Part shown: piece after piece, positions 59,881 through 64,000 of the stretch
Layout: each line of letters begins with the position of its first letter
Position numbering within the stretch: the stretch's first letter is position 1
NCBI GenBank assembly: GCA_963969395.1
Contig: OZ017796.1
Span: 6,388,501 to 6,452,500 of the forward strand
DNA: 64,000 nt
Origin: Pseudoscleropodium purum
Taxonomy: Eukaryota; Streptophyta; Bryopsida; Hypnales; Brachytheciaceae
Reading direction: 5' to 3'
Notes under the pieces: model-generated
What the model saw: only the letters and a program-made list of their open reading frames with translations
The model's database searches: none
What the model was told of the DNA's origin: nothing
Translations under genes and position numbers: made by a program

Positions 59881-59889
59881 TACAATATT

Positions 59890-60185
59890 CATTTTAATCC
59901 CTAAGAGTATCCCCACGAAGGGCATTCCTTATCCCTATCCCGATGAATTTCATCTGGATAGGGAAGAAAACTCCCCACCAAGATTCTCTACCCTGAAATA
60001 TTTAGAGAATTCAATGCCCAATTCCCTATAGGGGGAGATTTAGAGAACTCAAAGTCAACATCCCTATATGTTTAGGATAAAGCAATACTAGTGGGGAAGA
60101 GCATTTCTTATCCTTATATTTGGTCTTTCTTCATCTACATAGAGATAGGGATAGGGAAGAAATAGTGGGGATTTTCTAAATGTCC
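59890..60185. mobile_element. MITE-like imperfect inverted repeat
   Basis: The left end TATCCCCAC...TTATCCCTATCCC...GGATAGGGAAGAAAACTCCCC is mirrored on the right by GTGGGGAAGAGC...TTATCCTTATA...GATAGGGATAGGGAAGAAATAGTGGGGA. Both halves carry the same nested words in opposite order over about 295 bases. There is no coding capacity. This fits a non-autonomous inverted-repeat element; flanking duplications are not certain. Confidence 0.55.
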
Positions 60186-60199
60186 AAGACCAAATTTGG

Positions 60200-60890
60200 G
60201 TGTCAGTAGTACTTTGAAGTTAAATACAACCTAAATTTGCTGCTATTTCTAGGTTTTTTTATGTTTGGTAAATTCTTTTTGAAGTCTAGTTCTAGCATGT
60301 AAAAATCTAATTTTGAAAACATGCAAAATCTAATTTTGAAAATGATTGATTATGATTTTTCTATTCAAGATTTTGTGTAAGGGTGTGCATTGTAATCTTG
60401 ATTATCCAAGGTGGTGAGAGCTTTTGGAAATGAGCCTTTAATACACTAGATCTTAAAGAAAAATTTACATTAGAAATTCATTTAAAGAAATTGTCAAAGA
60501 GATTTTCATAAGTAGAAAATTGATTGGGATTATGCATGTTAAGTCTTTTAACCTCATTTTTTGAGGCAACCAATTTTTAAGATTTGACATGTGAAAAGAA
60601 GATTGAAAGACTTCAAATCTTTTTTACAATTTTAACACTCATGATCAATCTAATCTTTCAATTCATAAGTGATATTATTGTGTTTTCTTTTCCTCTATGA
60701 TTTCTAATAAATGCAATTTGAATTTGTATAGTTATAATTCAAAAAATATTGATACAACTTTTCAAAATGTTGTCTTTGTTCAATTTAGAGCAAATTCAAA
60801 GGAACTGAAAAAGAAGCTTTATTCATTTAGGGGTTAAGAATTTAGAATTTCAAGTGGAGTAGGGATTAGACTAAGAAATTTGATTTTTGT
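60200..60890. other. AT-rich spacer
   Basis: AT-rich sequence without open frames of interest between the MITE-like repeat and the LINE tail. Confidence 0.5.
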
Positions 60891-60892
60891 AG

Positions 60893-63800
60893 TTTTTTTT
60901 TTAACAACTAATGAGAACCTCATTACATTAAAAAGGAACCAAAACACAACTTTCAAGCCAAAAGGGGTTGGATAACAAGTGAACTAGAGCCAATTAACAA
61001 CACAAATGAAAGAACCTTGCCAATTAATAAAAAGAACAAAGAGGGGGACCTTCTTGTTTCCATATTATTTACCATTGAATCTATGGCCTAAAACATCTTA
61101 CCAGAGCCAAACAAAATCGAATTTCTTCTAGATTTGATTGGCTCGAGTAGGTTGTTGATGAGATCCTCTTAGCACTTTGTCGAATTTTGCCCTCTCTGCA
61201 TCTAAGAAGGTTTCTTAGAGGGCTTTTTGACTTACTTTCCAGAGCTATAAATTTTGGGAGAATACTTTATTATTTTTAGATATCTAGATGATCCATAAGG
61301 AGGATCCTTTCATTGACATCTAGATGGTCTTGCTATTGAGGAACCTATTGGCGCTTTGGAAGCCAAAAATACATTAGATTGGATTTAATCTTGTGTGCAG
61401 CCTTGATATTGGTTGGGACTTGATGATGTGATGCACAATCATTTGTGTATACTCCCAAGGCTCTTGTGTTTAAGGATAGTAATAAAATCTCTATACAAGG
61501 GTTTCTTCAATTTGTGTTGTACAATAGTTGCTTCTTATATTGATCCCTAGAATAACTTGTGCCCTCTAAGAGTCGACTACCATAGTATTGTGCCAAATGG
61601 ACTATATGAATGTTGCCTCCTAGGATCTTGTCTTGTGCCCAAACTAACACCTATTGGGCAAAAATAATTGAGGAAGATGACCAGCCCATTTGGATGGGAT
61701 GAATTGTTTAAGTTGGTGTTGTTTGGTAAGGAGATGATGCCCTGCTTCCATTATATAGGCTAATAAGTTGTCACTATTAGCCCACTCCCATTGGTGAAGG
61801 GCAAAACTTAAGTTTTGGATGTTAGTTGAGAAAAAAAGAGTGGAAGGGCCTTGTTTGTTTTATGGCCTTCTGATATTTGGATTCTTCTAATAAAGCATGT
61901 GCATGAAATTAAGGAATGTGCAGGTGGGATGACCGATATTTTTTTGGAAACTTGACCAACTATTGCTTTGGTGATTCTAGTAGGACCACTGTTTGAGTGT
62001 GCGTCGAGTTGGCTTTTTGTACATAGTTGGCTAGTTTCTATTTTATGATTGGTAGTTCATCCATCGCATTTGTGTAGATCTTTGTCCATTGATCTTCTAA
62101 TCTTTTGTTGAAATCATGTGTGAGCATCCCTATCCATTTGTGTAGAATATGTGAAATGAAAAACTTTCACTTTCCTTCTTTTGCATTTGTTGAATTATAG
62201 CAATTGGTGACTTCTGCCTAGGAATAGAAGTTACATTGGTTAGTATTCTAAAGATCTACCATAGTTTTAAGTTGTTGCCAAACTAATTCTTTGGCTCTTT
62301 TGTTTACGAATTGAAAATTTGACCCCATGTAACTCATGGTCCACCATAAATTGGTTGTAAGAACTTCATTTGCATGTGCTAGTGGAATAGGTTTGATATT
62401 TGATACAATTCAATGCCATGCTGTAATTATCATATTCCAAATTTTTGATCCACAAGCATTTGGAGTGTGTATTATAAGCCAAGCTTGTGATGGGAACCAA
62501 TATCTATTATTTGATTGTGGTTTCATCTTATGAATTCTAAAATGAAGTAGGATTTTGAGATTACATAACCCTAGCTGGATGGCAAAGATGATCCATTTGA
62601 CAAGAAGAGTTGTGAGAGAAATCACTGGATCCAGCAATTTCAAGCTGCTAGTGGATTTGGGAGGACAACAATCTTTCCAATTAAGTCTGACTGGTATGTG
62701 ACCAAAATTCCATTCCACTCCTTAGATAGTTGTGGAGACTCCTATATATAAATTGAATGGCCTATAGTAATCCTCTTCATATGGCTACAAAATAGTATAA
62801 GGTGGAAAGTTGAATCGCGTTGACAACCATGGCTCTCCCTACCAATGAGAGTCGTTGTGAGAGCCAATATGACAATTTCTTTGCTATCTTTTATTGTAGA
62901 AACCCATCAATATCTGTTGTGATGCCGAAAAGGGCACCTAGTAACTTAATTAAAGAACTTGGCAAAGCCCATGTTAACTTGTAGAAGTTAGTCCATGTTG
63001 GTCAAGGTATCTTTGAAACCAATATCCTATGCTTTTGGTCCAATTAACTACAAACCTTGAAGTTGAGCCAAATTTCTAAAAAAGAATGATGGAGTTACGA
63101 AAGTCCATTTCTTGCCTATGAAATGGCATTCTGATATCATTTGCATATTGTGATACTAGTTGATGTAGATCGTTGTCTAGTAGTTTAATACCATGAATTC
63201 TACCAAGTTGTTGCTCCTCTAATGCTATGATATTTAGAGTCTCTCCTATGATAAGAAAGAGATAGGGTGCAAGCGGACACCTTTGTCTCTCCCTCGGAAG
63301 GATGGAAAAATTAGTAGTAGCTTTACCATTTAATAAAACGGAAGCTGAGGTGTCTTGGAGTAGCATGAATATTAGTTTGGCAAAAAAATTACGGATTCCC
63401 AACTTTTCCATCACCCTACAAAGGAAATCCTATGACACTACATCATATGCTTCTATAAAATCTAGCTTCAAAAAAATCAAATCCTGGTCAAATTCCTTTG
63501 TCCATTGTATTGTTTCATATTGTAGTAGTATATTTGCTAAAATATGTCTTGATGGTAAAAATGTGGATTGCTTAGGACTTATGATGTCTTCTAAGATACC
63601 TTGTAATTGGCCCTATAACACCTTGGCTATTATTTTATAAAAAACGTTCAATAACGTTATAAGGCGTCAGTTGGTAAGATCTACTACATCTCCTACCTTG
63701 AAAAGTAAAACAATAATATATGAGGTCATACCTTTTTGAAGATTGCCTTGTACTACTGAGTTGTTTACCATTTTTGTGAAATCATGGCCCAGTAGGTTCC

Positions 63801-64000
63801 AAAAGTAGCAAAAGAATTCCACCGTAATGTTGTTTGGTCCTGGATTCCTCCCTTTTGCCATGTTGTTCAGTGTTGTGTGAAGATCCTCTTTGATAATAGG
63901 ATTGTCAAATTGACGGATCATCGCATTGTTGAGCTTCTTATTGATGCAAGAGAAAATTGACTCTCTATCGGCTAGCTCTTGTGGGGACAATTCGCCTTGT
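60893..64000 (-). mobile_element. L1-type LINE, 3' part, inactivated, runs off the window
   Basis: Minus-strand translation gives successive reverse-transcriptase blocks in order from 63990 downwards: MAKGRNPGPNNITVEFF, then DLTN-stop-RLITLLNVFYKIIAKVL, QSTFLPSRHILANI, FLKLDFIEAYDVVS-stop-DFL, APYLFLIIGETL and the polymerase box as YAND. The order matches plant L1 reverse transcriptases. Three in-frame stops (TGA, TAG, TAG) and the YADD-to-YAND change make it inactive. Further downstream (62718-62410) a long frame resembles the LINE C-terminal region. A T10 run on + at 60893-60902 would be the poly(A) tail. The 5' part, with endonuclease and ORF1, lies beyond the right edge. Confidence 0.85.

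Noticed and set aside
1..64000. CRISPR arrays, operons, tRNA or rRNA genes
   Set aside because: No regularly spaced short repeats, no bacterial gene arrangement, and no convincing tRNA B-box or rRNA segment was seen on reading both strands. A tRNA scan was not possible here.

Overview
The window looks like nuclear DNA of a land plant, most likely a non-seed plant such as a moss or another bryophyte. The evidence is five genes whose proteins match plant or general eukaryotic families at nearly full length, spliceosomal introns mostly between 78 and 816 bases, telo-box motifs beside several gene starts, and an L1-type LINE. The gaps between genes are long and very AT-rich. The exact species cannot be read from the sequence. 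No bacterial, organellar, CRISPR or rRNA features were seen.

Layout. 1-4.5 kb is AT-rich and without genes. 4.6-6.85 kb (+) is a seven-exon COMMD4 gene that I assembled from short exons; its first exon is triplicated in tandem. 6.9-20.0 kb is AT-rich repeat territory: an inverted-repeat pair, degenerate retroelement-like reading frames, a 200-bp perfect-format hairpin, and a family of about 190-bp repeats arranged in opposite orientations at 16.0-17.4 and 19.0-19.85 kb. 20.0-33.85 kb (+) is a complete 26-exon phosphatidylinositol 4-kinase alpha gene (2050 residues). 34.6-35.8 kb (-) holds an intronless RPB8 (RPABC3) gene, convergent with the kinase, followed by a decayed tandem copy of its own 3' end. 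37.5-43.6 kb (-) is a RING-H2 E3 ligase gene of the MBR/RHG1A type with a long leader. 44.7-55.4 kb is mostly AT-rich, apart from a less AT-rich, gene-like interval at 47.6-50.7 kb that I could not resolve. 56.2-59.0 kb (+) is an intronless, GC-rich canonical poly(A) polymerase gene. 59.9-64 kb holds a MITE-like inverted repeat and the 3' part of a mutated LINE on the minus strand, which runs off the right edge.

The genes are unrelated housekeeping functions rather than a pathway: endosomal recycling (COMMD4), plasma-membrane PI4P synthesis, core transcription (RPB8), ubiquitin ligation, and mRNA 3'-end polyadenylation. The two intronless genes (RPB8, PAP) are strikingly GC-rich at third codon positions, while the three intron-bearing genes are not.

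The most unusual structures are: (1) a four-copy 126-bp tandem repeat in intron 11 of the PI4K gene. Each copy carries a polypyrimidine tract and acceptor in the same phase and stays open into exon 12, so it could give a graded series of in-frame protein variants. (2) The COMMD4 exon-1 triplication, in which the second copy still has a start codon, an open frame and a donor in the right phase. (3) A start-stop minimal upstream ORF 18 bases before the PI4K start. No database search or RNA evidence was available; exon boundaries rest on reading frame, splice consensus and recalled family alignments.
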